Shown: positions 44,422-54,104, numbered from the stretch's first letter. The stretch is 64,000 nt of DNA from Muricauda sp. SCSIO 65647 (GCF_021534965.1 NZ_CP091037.1:722501-786500), one strand, 5' to 3'. Translations and numbers: made by a program. Notes: generated from the letters alone by a model not told the origin.

Positions 44422-44949
44422 TTAAATCATGAAGGTTCGTTTTGTCTTATGGTCGCTGTTTTCGTAGCGTTCGACACATTTTTGATAAATCTCCCTAGCC
44501 TTTTCGGCACCGCTCCATCCACCGGTATCGACCTTTTTCTCTTCCAAATCCTTATATACCTGAAAGAAGTGCTCTATTTCTTTCAATCGATGTGGATTCA
44601 AATCTCGTATGTCATCGTTTTTGCTCCAAATGGGGTCATTGACCGGTACGCAGATAATCTTTTCATCAGGACCCTTTTCATCGGTCATATGAAAAACACC
44701 TATGGGCTTTACCTGCATCACCACCATGGGAAAAGTGGGCTCTGTACCCAAGACGAGCACATCAAGTGGGTCTTGGTCCAATGCCAAGGTTTCAGGAATA
44801 AAACCATAGTCGCCCGGATACATCATCGATGAGAACAAGGTTCTATCGAAACGGATTTTATGCAATGTGAAGTCGTATTCGTATTTATTGCGGCTGCCTT
44901 TCGGAATTTCTATGAGTACATCAAAGGTAACCTCTTCGTTTTTGGCCAT
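44422..44949 (-). CDS. ppa: Soluble inorganic pyrophosphatase, family I
   Basis: 175 residues. EIPKGSRNKYEYD and the metal-binding DQDPLDVLVLG (three aspartates) mark family I. Hydrolyses PPi in the cytosol, pulling biosynthetic reactions such as sulfate adenylylation and SAM synthesis. The start MAKNEEVTFDV was chosen over one seven codons upstream. Adjacent to the membrane enzyme hppA but ended by its own terminator. Confidence 0.95.
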   Translation of the reverse strand: MAKNEEVTFDVLIEIPKGSRNKYEYDFTLHKIRFDRTLFSSMMYPGDYGFIPETLALDQDPLDVLVLGTEPTFPMVVMQVKPIGVFHMTDEKGPDEKIICVPVNDPIWSKNDDIRDLNPHRLKEIEHFFQVYKDLEEKKVDTGGWSGAEKAREIYQKCVERYENSDHKTKRTFMI

Positions 44950-45014
44950 GTTCCAGATTTTAGGGTGCAAAATTACGCAGAGAAGACTGGTAATTAAAAG
45001 AATTGGAAATTTAT

Positions 45015-47507
45015 TTAGAAGCTGAACCCAAAACTTCCGGTAATGCCAAAGGCCCGGGCATCTGGGTTGTCCAAATAATTTCCACGGAAGTTAAAATCGA
45101 TACGAAAAATCTTGAAAATATTACCGATTCCGAAAGAATACTCCCAATAGATCTGGTCTTCTGGTGCCACCAAGGGAATGTTACTGGGCGAACTCAAGGC
45201 GATGTTCTCATCTGACAAAGAACCCCAAGCACCTCGTAGCCCAACTATTTCTCTCAAGTTGAACTTGCGAAGCAACGGAATACGTGAGAAGATACGGCCA
45301 TTGAAATTATGTTCTAGATGCACCGTTGCATAGGTATCGGTCACGAACTCATAAAAATCAAGGTTCGGAAAGGTGTTATATAGCGAAAAAACCGTCTGGT
45401 TGCCCGGTATCACACTCAATAGCCCCAAGGGTACCCCACCAAAAGTCTTTCCCAGCTCAACGGTGCTCAATAGCCTACCAAAACCACCGACCTGCCAAGG
45501 TTGGGTGTATGAAAACTGTATTCTTTCATATTCAAAATCACTTTTCATGAATCCCTCGAGGCCTTTTGTATAGTTGAGCACCAGTGTGCTATAATTGTCA
45601 TTGACATCACGGCGCTCGACTCCATAGCCAATGGTTCGCTTACCGGGGGTGTAGATCAATGTGGTGTTGATATCGAACTGCTTTACTTCAGAAGAAATTC
45701 CCGTGGGTGATTCCGGGTCTATATAGTCTAAGCTGAATTGATCGGGCAAAGCAGAACTCAACGTTCGATACGATCCTCCCAGCCTAACCCTAAAGTTTTT
45801 TAAAGGTTCCATTTCCAAGGCCAGCACCGATAGGTTGATATTGCTCAATCTGTTGTTGTTGCCCACTGTGACCAAAGCCGATGAAGCGATACTTCGCCCC
45901 AACACATCTGTGGTGCTCGTCAGGCTGATGCCCAGCTGTTCTATATCACGTCTATTGCCGCCTGACAAAATAAGCCTGGTCTTTCTATCCAACAAAAACT
46001 TGCCAGAAAAGCCATGTTTGAACTTTCGATCATCAAAACCATAGGCCATATATCCTTCCAATCGCCATGGGTCATTTTGGCCAAAATAGGTTCGTGCACC
46101 TCCACGCAACCGTATTCCCTCGGCATCATTGAACCCGAAAGTGCTGTAAATGTCCCCGATATCGAGATTCCATTTGTCGATTTCAATATAACCAGACCCC
46201 AGTACGCTCACAATGTTATAATAGGTGTTGAATTTGGGTACCGTCTTTAAGGTATCGAGCAATTTAAATATACCGGCTTCGTCTTTGCTCAGGCTTTCCA
46301 ATCGAGCGTCTCTCCAAAATAAACTGTCGCGCTCGAACACACGGGGGTCGTATGGGTCTGATTCGGCCTCGTAAAACGTCTTGGACTTGTCAAGATCGAA
46401 CACATAATTATCATAAACCGTTGTGCGCTTGCCATACACGCCCCTAGATTTCTCCTTCTTTGAAAAGGCAAAATCGCTGAGCATATAATCTCGTTTCAGC
46501 AAAAAAACAGAGTCGTTGACCACCTCAAAATCTTGCTCGATGTAGATTTCCTTGACCCAGTTTATGTTGGCACTCTTGGTGACCTGTAGATTGATATTTT
46601 TTATGGCATAGGTGGTATCGTTCACCCAAAAATCTCCTTTGAAGGTCAATTCGTTCTTTCGCCGCGGATAGTAGATGATGTTGTAACACCATTTGCCATC
46701 GATGAACGTACTATCAGAAAGCACATAATTGTACACATCGACCCCAGTTCGTGATAGCGGACTTGTGAAACTCTTGTCAAAGAATTTCAGGTAATTGTCA
46801 TAGACATCATAATCGGAATACAGATCTTCAACAAATGCCGTAATGGCTTGATTACCAGAGAATCCTGAACTTTTATTCCCTAGAACATCTTCCTTTTCGA
46901 GTTCATGGCGATTGTCACCGTACACTTTTGAAGATACCTCGTTCAAGAAAAGCGGTAGATAGGTCTTGCCCGTGATGCGCGAGGTGTCAAGGTCTTCAAA
47001 AATGAATTCCAACCCCTTGAAAAGCTTGCTCTTGATCAAAGCACTGTCAATGGTGTTAAGGTCAAACTCTACCTTTTCATATTTATCATATTGGTAGCTC
47101 TTGAACTGGCGTAGACCGTTCACTCTTTTTTTCGCCCATATTTTCTTGAGGATGTCAATGGCCGGATTGTTCTTTTTTGATTGTTTTCCGGTATACACGA
47201 TCACTTCCTGCAATTGTTCCGCAGCTTCGGAAAGGTTGATTTCCAAATTATAGTTCACTCTTCCCGACAAGGCGATTTCCTTGGTTTCATATCCGATGTA
47301 TGAAACCACCAGGGTAGTGTACGTTGCATCGGATTCAAAGTAGAACCGGCCATTTTCATTGGTGATGGTGCCTTCGGAAGAATTTTTGAAAATCACGTTC
47401 GCAAAGGCAATGGGATCGCCCGATTCATCAATTACAGTACCACCGGCCTTGGTTTGCCCAAAGGCCAAAAAAGGAAGCATAAGAAAAATAAATAGGAATC
47501 TTATCAT
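45015..47507 (-). CDS. DUF5686 / carboxypeptidase-like regulatory domain outer-membrane protein
   Basis: 830 residues. Signal peptide (MIRFLFIFLMLPFLAFGQ), then a CarboxypepD_reg-like beta-sandwich (about 20-105; GTVIDESGDPIAFANV), a long mixed region and a C-terminal beta-barrel ending in aromatic GSFGFSF. It resembles the TonB-receptor plug-less DUF5686 family found across Flavobacteriia; role unknown, presumably outer membrane. Monocistronic on the minus strand behind a pdhB terminator. Confidence 0.88.
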   Translation of the reverse strand: MIRFLFIFLMLPFLAFGQTKAGGTVIDESGDPIAFANVIFKNSSEGTITNENGRFYFESDATYTTLVVSYIGYETKEIALSGRVNYNLEINLSEAAEQLQEVIVYTGKQSKKNNPAIDILKKIWAKKRVNGLRQFKSYQYDKYEKVEFDLNTIDSALIKSKLFKGLEFIFEDLDTSRITGKTYLPLFLNEVSSKVYGDNRHELEKEDVLGNKSSGFSGNQAITAFVEDLYSDYDVYDNYLKFFDKSFTSPLSRTGVDVYNYVLSDSTFIDGKWCYNIIYYPRRKNELTFKGDFWVNDTTYAIKNINLQVTKSANINWVKEIYIEQDFEVVNDSVFLLKRDYMLSDFAFSKKEKSRGVYGKRTTVYDNYVFDLDKSKTFYEAESDPYDPRVFERDSLFWRDARLESLSKDEAGIFKLLDTLKTVPKFNTYYNIVSVLGSGYIEIDKWNLDIGDIYSTFGFNDAEGIRLRGGARTYFGQNDPWRLEGYMAYGFDDRKFKHGFSGKFLLDRKTRLILSGGNRRDIEQLGISLTSTTDVLGRSIASSALVTVGNNNRLSNINLSVLALEMEPLKNFRVRLGGSYRTLSSALPDQFSLDYIDPESPTGISSEVKQFDINTTLIYTPGKRTIGYGVERRDVNDNYSTLVLNYTKGLEGFMKSDFEYERIQFSYTQPWQVGGFGRLLSTVELGKTFGGVPLGLLSVIPGNQTVFSLYNTFPNLDFYEFVTDTYATVHLEHNFNGRIFSRIPLLRKFNLREIVGLRGAWGSLSDENIALSSPSNIPLVAPEDQIYWEYSFGIGNIFKIFRIDFNFRGNYLDNPDARAFGITGSFGFSF

Positions 47508-47608
47508 GTTTGATAGGTCGATAGCCCTGCATTTTGAAATAATGCCAGGTTCTTTTGGATCAATTTGGTTTTGGGTAGAATTCTATCAATAACCGTTCCT
47601 TAAAATGA

Positions 47609-47636
47609 AGCCTCGCCGACGTTGGTCGGCGAGGCT
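47609..47636 (-). terminator. Strong stem-loop after pdhB
   Basis: A 12-bp perfect GC-rich stem (AGCCTCGCCGAC / GTCGGCGAGGCT) with a 4-base loop, followed on the minus strand by a short T-rich stretch. It sits 26 bases after the pdhB stop. Confidence 0.75.
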
Positions 47637-47661
47637 AATATACCTTACAATTTTATGCACA

Positions 47662-48639
47662 CTACTTATATAACACTTTCTTAACAGCCTTGATAACATC
47701 ATTGCTATTGGGCAACCATTCTTGCAGTAGTACGGGTGAATAGGGTGCCGGTGTGTCTGCAGTGTTGAGTTTCACGATCGGAGCATCCAAGTAATCAAAG
47801 GCTTTGTCTTGTACTTGGTATATAATCTCGGTGGCCACATTGCCAAAGGGCCAAGCCTCTTCCAAGATTACCATTCGATTGGTTTTCTTGACGGAGTTGA
47901 GGATCGTCTCATAATCCATCGGGCGCACGGTTCTCAAATCGATAACCTCACAGCTGATGCCCTCTTTTTCTAGCTCATCGGCTGCTTTATAGGCCTCTTT
48001 AATGATTTTTCCGAAAGAAACAATGGTGACGTCAGAACCTTCCCTTTTTATTTCGGCTACCCCGAGCGGAATGGTATATTCCCCTTCTGGCACCTCGCCT
48101 TTATCGCCGTACATCTGCTCTGACTCCATAAAGATAACGGGGTCGTCATCACGTATAGAAGATTTCAAAAGGCCTTTGGCATCTGCGGGATTCGAAGGAA
48201 CCACCACTTTTAGGCCAGGACAATTGGCATACCAGCTTTCAAAAGCCTGCGAGTGCGTTGCCGCCAATTGACCGGCTGAGGCCGTAGGACCGCGAAACAC
48301 GATCGGAATATTGAACTGCCCACCTGACATTTGCCTCATCTTTGCCGCATTGTTGATGATCTGATCGATGCCCACCAATGAAAAGTTAAAGGTCATGAAT
48401 TCTATAATGGGGCGATTGCCGATCATGGCAGAGCCAACACCGATACCTGCAAAACCCAATTCTGAAATAGGAGTGTCTATGACACGGTCAGCGCCGAATT
48501 CATCGAGCATGCCCTTAGAGGCCTTATAAGCCCCATTGTACTCTGCCACTTCTTCTCCCATAAGGTAAATGGAATCGTCTCTGCGCATCTCTTCTGTCAT
48601 GGCCTCTGCAATGGCCTCCCTGAACTGTAATGTTTTCAT
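47662..48639 (-). CDS. pdhB: Pyruvate dehydrogenase E1 component, beta subunit
   Basis: 325 residues. Thiamine diphosphate transketolase pyrimidine domain (LMGEEVAEYNGAYKASKGML, with the conserved glutamate) and C-terminal domain (VEEAWPFGNVATEI-like, here ILEEAWPFGN). Works with E1 alpha, E2 and E3, none of which is in the window, so the complex genes are dispersed. A single gene divergent from etfB. Confidence 0.92.
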   Translation of the reverse strand: MKTLQFREAIAEAMTEEMRRDDSIYLMGEEVAEYNGAYKASKGMLDEFGADRVIDTPISELGFAGIGVGSAMIGNRPIIEFMTFNFSLVGIDQIINNAAKMRQMSGGQFNIPIVFRGPTASAGQLAATHSQAFESWYANCPGLKVVVPSNPADAKGLLKSSIRDDDPVIFMESEQMYGDKGEVPEGEYTIPLGVAEIKREGSDVTIVSFGKIIKEAYKAADELEKEGISCEVIDLRTVRPMDYETILNSVKKTNRMVILEEAWPFGNVATEIIYQVQDKAFDYLDAPIVKLNTADTPAPYSPVLLQEWLPNSNDVIKAVKKVLYK

Positions 48640-48735
48640 ATCGTTTTTTCCGACTGGTGATTCTTAAAAAAATGCAAGCAAAAATAGGAAAATATATTAG
48701 GAAAGGAGTGCTTGCAAAACTCAAAAAAAGAACAA

Positions 48736-48761
48736 AATTTATTATGCATGCATAATAAATT
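48736..48761. promoter_or_regulatory. 26-bp perfect palindrome upstream of etfBA
   Basis: AATTTATTATGCA followed by TGCATAATAAATT, a perfect inverted repeat without spacer, lying over the -33 region of the etfB promoter. Very likely the binding site of a dimeric regulator (TetR-like sites have this form); no regulator gene adjoins. Confidence 0.7.
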
Positions 48762-48776
48762 ATTGGATTTTATACC

Positions 48777-48784
48777 TATCTTTG
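48777..48784 (+). promoter_or_regulatory. -7 promoter element of etfBA
   Basis: TATCTTTG matches TAnnTTTG exactly, 19 bases before the etfB ATG. The corresponding -33 position falls within the palindrome at 48736-48761. Confidence 0.6.
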
Positions 48785-48803
48785 GCGTCAAATTTTTATC
48801 ACT

Positions 48804-49550
48804 ATGAAGATATTGGTCTGCATTAGCAATGTCCCTGATACGACCTCAAAAATCAACTTTACCGATGACGATACCAGATTTGATGCCAACGGTGTACAAT
48901 TTGTTATCAATCCGAATGATGAGTTTGGCCTGACCCGTGCCATGTGGTTCAAAGAGAAGCAAGGTGCCACGGTTCATGTCGCCACGGTAGGCGGGCCTTC
49001 GGTCGAGCCTACCATGCGAAAGGCCCTGGCCATTGGTGCCGATGAGGCAATTCGTATCAATGCCGAACCCACAGATGGTTATTTTGTCGCTCGCCAGTTG
49101 GCCGAAGTGGTCAAAAACGGTGGCTACGATCTGGTTATCGGCGGAAGGGAATCCATCGACTATAACGGAGGCATGGTACCCGGCATTATGGCCACCTTGC
49201 TCGACATGAACTTTGTCAACACCTGTATCGGACTTGAAATAGAGAATGGCCAAGCCACGGCCATTCGTGAGATCGATGGCGGAAAAGAAAAATTGGAGGC
49301 CTCACTGCCCTTGGTCATCGGCGGCCAAAAAGGATTGGTTGAAGAAAGTGATCTTCGCATTCCGAATATGAGGGGTATCATGATGGCCCGTCAAAAGAAA
49401 TTGAATGTGGTCGATCCTGTTGATGCACCTTCTTTGGCCAAAGACAGAAAGTTCGAAAAACCAGCTCCGAAAGGACCAGTAAAATTGGTCGATGCCGGAA
49501 ATGTCGGTGAACTGGTAAATCTTTTGCACAACGAAGCCAAGGTTATATAA
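48804..49550 (+). CDS. etfB: Electron transfer flavoprotein subunit beta
   Basis: 248 residues. ETF beta fold with KILVCISNVPDT at the N-terminus, AMP-binding region and the recognition-loop signature (LPLVIGGQKGLVEESDLRIP). Carries electrons from acyl-CoA dehydrogenases towards the quinone pool with EtfA. Operon etfB-etfA, 31-base gap. Confidence 0.95.
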   Translation: MKILVCISNVPDTTSKINFTDDDTRFDANGVQFVINPNDEFGLTRAMWFKEKQGATVHVATVGGPSVEPTMRKALAIGADEAIRINAEPTDGYFVARQLAEVVKNGGYDLVIGGRESIDYNGGMVPGIMATLLDMNFVNTCIGLEIENGQATAIREIDGGKEKLEASLPLVIGGQKGLVEESDLRIPNMRGIMMARQKKLNVVDPVDAPSLAKDRKFEKPAPKGPVKLVDAGNVGELVNLLHNEAKVI

Positions 49551-49581
49551 ATTCCATTTTTAGGAAATCAAACAAAAAAAT

Positions 49582-50550
49582 ATGTCAGTACTCGTATATA
49601 CGGAATCATACAACGGAAAATTTAAAAAAAGTGCCTTTGAAGTGGCTTCTTATGCCCATGAAGTGGCCCAGAACATGGGCGCTTCGGTCACCGCTATTTC
49701 ATTCAATGCTGAAAATAATCACGAATTGGGCGATTACGGTGCCTCAAAAGTGTTGAACATACAGAATGTCGATCTAAAAACGTTCAATGCCAAGGCCTAT
49801 GCAAAAGCCATTGCAGAAGCCGCAAAAGCCCAAGGTGCCAAGGTCATTATTATCAGTTCAAGTACCGATAGCAAATTTTTGGGAGGCATATTGGCCGCTA
49901 AGCTCAATGCCGGATACGTACCCAATGTTGTGGGTGCACCTGAAAGCACCGATCCCTTGGTCGTTAAGCGTATGGCATTCAGCAACAAGGGCTTTGCCCA
50001 TACCGAGATTACTGCTGAAACTGCGATCATAGGGGTTTCGAACAATGCCTTTGGCATACATGAAAACAAGGTTTCTGCCAATGTCGAAGATTTCAGTCCT
50101 TCTTTGGGCGATGCCGATTTTTCGACAAAATCACTGGAAGTTGACAAAGTAGTCGGTAAGGCGACCATCGCCGATGCCGATATCGTGGTCTCTGGTGGTC
50201 GTGGATTGAAGGGTCCTGAAAATTGGGGCATGATCGAAGAATTGGCAGCTGTTCTCGGCGCGGCCACGGCATGCTCAAAACCCGTTTCAGATATGGGCTG
50301 GCGGCCCCATAGCGAACATGTGGGCCAAACCGGAAAACCTGTTGCCAGCAATCTTTATGTCGCCATAGGTATCTCTGGGGCCATACAACATTTGGCGGGA
50401 GTCAATGCCTCGAAAACCAAAGTGGTCATCAACAATGATCCCGAGGCCCCGTTCTTTAAAGCGGCCGATTATGGTATTGTCGGTGATGCGTTCGAAGTAG
50501 TGCCGAAACTCATCGAAAAATTAAAGGAATTTAAAGCCCAAAACGCTTAA
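49582..50550 (+). CDS. etfA: Electron transfer flavoprotein subunit alpha
   Basis: 322 residues. The FAD-binding C-terminal half is well conserved: [36 protein letters not shown] and [16 protein letters not shown] with [10 protein letters not shown]. Forms the heterodimer with EtfB. Followed by a long terminator hairpin. Confidence 0.96.
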   Translation: MSVLVYTESYNGKFKKSAFEVASYAHEVAQNMGASVTAISFNAENNHELGDYGASKVLNIQNVDLKTFNAKAYAKAIAEAAKAQGAKVIIISSSTDSKFLGGILAAKLNAGYVPNVVGAPESTDPLVVKRMAFSNKGFAHTEITAETAIIGVSNNAFGIHENKVSANVEDFSPSLGDADFSTKSLEVDKVVGKATIADADIVVSGGRGLKGPENWGMIEELAAVLGAATACSKPVSDMGWRPHSEHVGQTGKPVASNLYVAIGISGAIQHLAGVNASKTKVVINNDPEAPFFKAADYGIVGDAFEVVPKLIEKLKEFKAQNA

Positions 50551-50576
50551 TTTTTGTTAATTTGTCCTTTCGAGGG

Positions 50577-50622
50577 GCTGTTCAGATAGATGGCAAAGCC
50601 GCCTATTTGAACAGTCTTTTTT
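50577..50622 (+). terminator. Terminator after etfA
   Basis: GCTGTTCAGATAGATGGC and GCCGCCTATTTGAACAGT form a long, mostly paired stem with a short AAA loop, followed by TTTTTT. Confidence 0.88.
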
Positions 50623-50638
50623 GATTTGAGAAGGATAT

Positions 50639-51268
50639 ATGAGTTTAGTACGGCTAAAAATAAAGGGAATATCGTATAGTCAGACACAAAATGGGGCCTA
50701 TGCACTCATTTTGAACGAGGTCGAGGGTGACAGAAAGCTTCCTATTGTCATAGGGGCCTTTGAAGCGCAGTCCATTGCCATTGCACTGGAAAAGGAGATC
50801 AAGCCCCCGAGACCCCTGACCCATGATCTATTCAAAAACTTTTCCGATCGCTTCGACATTGTGGTCAAACAAGTCATTATACATAAATTGGTCGATGGCG
50901 TCTTTTATTCGAGTATCATTTGTGAACGCGATAAAATTGAAGAAATCATCGATGCCCGAACCAGTGATGCCATAGCATTGGCCCTCCGTTTTGATGCCCC
51001 TATTTTCACCTATAAGACCATTCTGGACAAAGCAGGGATTTTCCTCAAGTTTTCTTCGAAGGAAAAAGATGAAGATGAAGGTGATGATAGTATCGTGGTC
51101 GACGAAATCTTGCAAGAAGGAGAGACCGTTGAAATCGAATCGAGCGGCAATGAAGGCTACCGCGAAATGACCCTCGAAGAGCTTCACAAAGAACTGGACA
51201 AAGCCGTAGCCAATGAAGATTACGAGAAGGCGGCCAAACTGCGTGATGAAATCTCGAAGCGCAAATAA
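50639..51268 (+). CDS. Bifunctional nuclease (DUF151/BFN) protein with UVR motif
   Basis: 209 residues. BFN domain at about 1-135 (RKLPIVIGAFEAQSIAIALE, ARTSDAIALALRFDAPIF), an acidic linker, then a UvrB/UvrC interaction motif at the C-terminus (AVANEDYEKAAKLRDEI). BFN proteins were described as nucleases acting on DNA and RNA; the fusion with a UVR helix hairpin is common in Bacteroidota. Fifteen bases ahead of the nucleoside transporter. Confidence 0.92.
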   Translation: MSLVRLKIKGISYSQTQNGAYALILNEVEGDRKLPIVIGAFEAQSIAIALEKEIKPPRPLTHDLFKNFSDRFDIVVKQVIIHKLVDGVFYSSIICERDKIEEIIDARTSDAIALALRFDAPIFTYKTILDKAGIFLKFSSKEKDEDEGDDSIVVDEILQEGETVEIESSGNEGYREMTLEELHKELDKAVANEDYEKAAKLRDEISKRK

Positions 51269-51282
51269 CCAATAACCACTCT

Positions 51283-52743
51283 ATGGGAAAGAGATTTCTA
51301 GGTTTTACTTTATTTTTTTTGTTCATATCCGTTTCTCTTTTTTCTCAAGATACCATTCCCCAAGAAACTATGGCCTCAATGGCCGATACGGTGACCATTG
51401 ATGATTTGGCACCGAAAGATGAGATCGTTCCCAACCAAGGGTTTTCATTCGGGTCGTTATGGCGCGGCATGTTGGGCATGCTGGTTTTAATTGCCATTAG
51501 CTATTTGTTCAGTTCAAATCGAAAGGCCATCAATTGGAGAACTGTGGGGCTTGGGCTTTTGGCACAGTTTCTATTGGCCATTGGGGTATTGAAAGTGCCT
51601 TTTATACGGGCCTTTTTCACCATCATGGGCAAGGCTTTCAACAAAGTACTGACCTTCACAGAAGCTGGTACAAAATTTCTGTTCAGTTCGATGAGCACCA
51701 ATGAAATTGAGGAGCCATTGATCACCTTTGCTATCATAATTTTGCCAACCATCATCTTTTTCTCAGCGCTGACCTCTGTTTTATTCTATCTGGGAATCAT
51801 TCAAAAAGTGGTCAAGGGTCTCGCCTGGGCCCTTACCAAACTTTTGAAAATATCTGGAGCGGAAAGTTTGAGTGTTGCCGGAAACATCTTTTTGGGCCAG
51901 ACCGAATCACCGCTAATGATCAAGGCCTATCTTGAAAAAATGAACAAGTCAGAGATTTTACTGGTGATGATCGGGGGCATGGCCACCGTTGCAGGTGGGG
52001 TCTTGGCTGCCTATATCGGATTTTTAGGCGGTACGGATCAGGCCCTACGAGTAGAGTTTGCCCGTCACCTCTTGGCAGCCTCGGTCATGGCAGCACCAGG
52101 GGCCGTTGTCATTTCAAAAATTTTGGTGCCCCAAACAGAAGCCATCAACAAAGATGTAAAGGTATCAAAGCAGAAAATTGGCTCGAACCTGCTTGATGCC
52201 ATGGCAACAGGCACTACCGAAGGGCTCAAATTGGCGGTCAACGTAGCGGCCATGCTGTTGGTCTTTGTGGCCTTCATCGCCATGATCAATTATATCTTTC
52301 TAAAAATGGGTACTATCGGAGGGCTCAACGACTGGATCCAGAGTAACACACCCTACGCTGCTTTGTCGCTCGAAATGATACTCGGGTACATTTTTGCCCC
52401 TCTGATGTGGTTGATAGGTGTCGCCAAAGAAGACATGGCCCTGATGGGCCAATTATTGGGCATCAAGCTGGCTGCCAGCGAGTTTGTGGGCTATATTCAG
52501 TTGGCCGAACTCAAAGATGTCAATAGCGTACTGCACTTCAAATACAACAAGAGTATCATCATGGCCACGTATATGCTCTGTGGTTTTGCCAACTTTGCTT
52601 CCATTGGCATACAGATCGGAGGTATTGGCAGCTTGGCGCCCGGACAGCGCAAGACCCTCTCCAAATTTGGCATGAAAGCCCTTTTGGGGGGCACCATTGC
52701 CTCGTTACTTTCCGCTACCATGGCGGGAATGATTTTGGGATAG
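51283..52743 (+). CDS. Concentrative nucleoside transporter (CNT/NupC family)
   Basis: 486 residues. An N-terminal signal-like segment (MGKRFLGFTLFFLFISVSLF) and an extra periplasmic stretch of about 40 residues precede the CNT core: NupC N-domain, gate domain and C-terminal domain (GQTESPLMIKAYL, the GxTExxxxxxP-like motif). Imports nucleosides with Na+ or H+. Proximity to thyA, and the deoxynucleoside kinase upstream in the window, agree with nucleoside salvage. Confidence 0.92.
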   Translation: MGKRFLGFTLFFLFISVSLFSQDTIPQETMASMADTVTIDDLAPKDEIVPNQGFSFGSLWRGMLGMLVLIAISYLFSSNRKAINWRTVGLGLLAQFLLAIGVLKVPFIRAFFTIMGKAFNKVLTFTEAGTKFLFSSMSTNEIEEPLITFAIIILPTIIFFSALTSVLFYLGIIQKVVKGLAWALTKLLKISGAESLSVAGNIFLGQTESPLMIKAYLEKMNKSEILLVMIGGMATVAGGVLAAYIGFLGGTDQALRVEFARHLLAASVMAAPGAVVISKILVPQTEAINKDVKVSKQKIGSNLLDAMATGTTEGLKLAVNVAAMLLVFVAFIAMINYIFLKMGTIGGLNDWIQSNTPYAALSLEMILGYIFAPLMWLIGVAKEDMALMGQLLGIKLAASEFVGYIQLAELKDVNSVLHFKYNKSIIMATYMLCGFANFASIGIQIGGIGSLAPGQRKTLSKFGMKALLGGTIASLLSATMAGMILG

Positions 52744-52770
52744 GAAGGTGAAAGGTATAGGGTAAAAGAT
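52744..52770. repeat. Left inverted flank of the second four-helix-bundle gene
   Basis: GAAAGGTATAGGGTAAAAG matches, inverted, the flank at 53167-53201 (TAAAGGTACAGGGTAAAGG on the other strand), about 16 of 19 bases. Confidence 0.65.
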
Positions 52771-52806
52771 GTCAAATAGCAGATTTTTAGAAAGGATTGA
52801 TCTTTT

Positions 52807-53160
52807 ATGAGAAACTTCAGGGATTTGGAAGTATGGCAAGATGCCAGAAATCTTGTGAAAGAAATTTACCATTTGACCAAGCAATTGCCCGAATCAGAAA
52901 AGTACGGGCATACTTCACAAATCAACCGATGCGCCATTTCCATTCCAACAAACATTGCTGAAGGTTGCTCCAAATATTCACAAAAAGACTTTATACGTTT
53001 TCTTCAGATAAGCTTAGGTTCTTTATTCGAATTGGAAACCCATATATTGCTTTACACTGATTTACAGTTAGTTGATACAAAAAAAGCGACCGCATTGATT
53101 GAAAAAATTCAGTTACTTCAAAAACGGATAGCATCGTTGATAAAATACAATAAATCATAG
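52807..53160 (+). CDS. Four-helix-bundle protein (S23/23S rRNA IVP family)
   Basis: 117 residues. [20 protein letters not shown] at the N-terminus and [18 protein letters not shown] in the middle are the family hallmarks; four amphipathic helices, no enzyme motif. Same length as the broken copy at 16221 but divergent in sequence. It stands between the nucleoside transporter and thyA in sense, and is bounded by inverted heptamer-type repeats, as if inserted as a unit. Function unknown; relatives include the ORF of rRNA intervening sequences and the Avd accessory protein of diversity-generating retroelements. Confidence 0.88.
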   Translation: MRNFRDLEVWQDARNLVKEIYHLTKQLPESEKYGHTSQINRCAISIPTNIAEGCSKYSQKDFIRFLQISLGSLFELETHILLYTDLQLVDTKKATALIEKIQLLQKRIASLIKYNKS

Positions 53161-53166
53161 CCCAAA

Positions 53167-53201
53167 ACCCTTTACCCTTTACCCTTTACCCTGTACCTTT
53201 A
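53167..53201. repeat. Heptamer tandem array, right flank of four-helix-bundle gene
   Basis: CCCTTTA repeated about four times, ending CCCTGTACCTTTA. Inverse-oriented relative to the flank at 52744. Confidence 0.8.
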
Positions 53202-53207
53202 TGGGCT

Positions 53208-54032
53208 ATGAAACAATATCACGATCTTTTAAAGCACGTTCTAGAACACGGCAACCAAAAAAGCGACCGTACCGGTACGGGCACCATCAGTGTTTTTGGC
53301 TACCAAATGCGGTTTGACCTACAAGATGGTTTCCCCATGGTGACGACCAAAAAGCTGCATTTGAAGAGTATCATTCATGAACTGCTATGGTTTTTGAAAG
53401 GGGATACCAATATCAAATACCTGCAGGAAAACGGCGTGCGCATCTGGAACGAATGGGCCGATGAACATGGCGACCTCGGACCTGTGTACGGCCATCAATG
53501 GCGCAACTGGAACAGCGAGGGCATTGACCAGATCAAAACGGCCGTTGAGATGTTGAAAAACAATCCTGATAGCCGTCGCATCATCGTTTCGGCCTGGAAC
53601 CCCAGCGTGCTGCCCGATACCACTGTCTCGTTTTCAGAAAACGTGGCCAATGGCAAAGCAGCCCTACCGCCCTGCCATGCTTTCTTTCAATTCTATGTAG
53701 CTGACGGTAAATTGAGCTGCCAGCTTTACCAGCGCAGTGCCGATATCTTTTTGGGCGTACCCTTCAACATTGCCAGCTATGCCCTGTTGAATTTGATGAT
53801 GGCGCAAGTTTGCGGCTACGAACCGGGCGAATTCATCCTCACCTTTGGCGATGCCCATATCTACAGTAATCATCTAGAGCAGATAGAACTGCAACTCAGC
53901 CGTGACCTGCGGCCCCTGCCCACCATGGTACTGAACCCTGAGGTGAAGGACATTCTCAACTTTACGTTTGAAGACTTCACCTTGTTGAACTATGACCCGC
54001 ACCCGCATATCAAAGGGGTGGTCGCTGTTTAA
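53208..54032 (+). CDS. thyA: Thymidylate synthase
   Basis: 274 residues. Folate-dependent methylation of d[15 protein letters not shown] near the N-terminus, catalytic Cys156 in [10 protein letters not shown], then [21 protein letters not shown]. Length and motifs are normal. Separated from the transporter gene only by the four-helix-bundle cassette. No dihydrofolate reductase gene follows, though it often does in related genomes. Confidence 0.97.
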   Translation: MKQYHDLLKHVLEHGNQKSDRTGTGTISVFGYQMRFDLQDGFPMVTTKKLHLKSIIHELLWFLKGDTNIKYLQENGVRIWNEWADEHGDLGPVYGHQWRNWNSEGIDQIKTAVEMLKNNPDSRRIIVSAWNPSVLPDTTVSFSENVANGKAALPPCHAFFQFYVADGKLSCQLYQRSADIFLGVPFNIASYALLNLMMAQVCGYEPGEFILTFGDAHIYSNHLEQIELQLSRDLRPLPTMVLNPEVKDILNFTFEDFTLLNYDPHPHIKGVVAV

Positions 54033-54104
54033 AATAAATATCACTCCAAAATTTCGAGGGTGAATCTTAGAAGCAAGCAAACTATCAACCAAAGTGTATT
54101 TTAT

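Noticed and set aside
44422-47507. Long antisense frames opposite ppa and the DUF5686 gene
   Set aside because: They mirror codon structure of the real genes and have no domains or starts in a sensible context.
52807-53160. S23-family gene as part of a diversity-generating retroelement or an rRNA intervening sequence
   Set aside because: There is no reverse transcriptase, template/variable repeat or rRNA gene nearby.
53167-53201. CCCTTTA heptamers as a CRISPR or telomere-like element
   Set aside because: Only about four contiguous units with no spacers, matching other heptamer arrays in the window.
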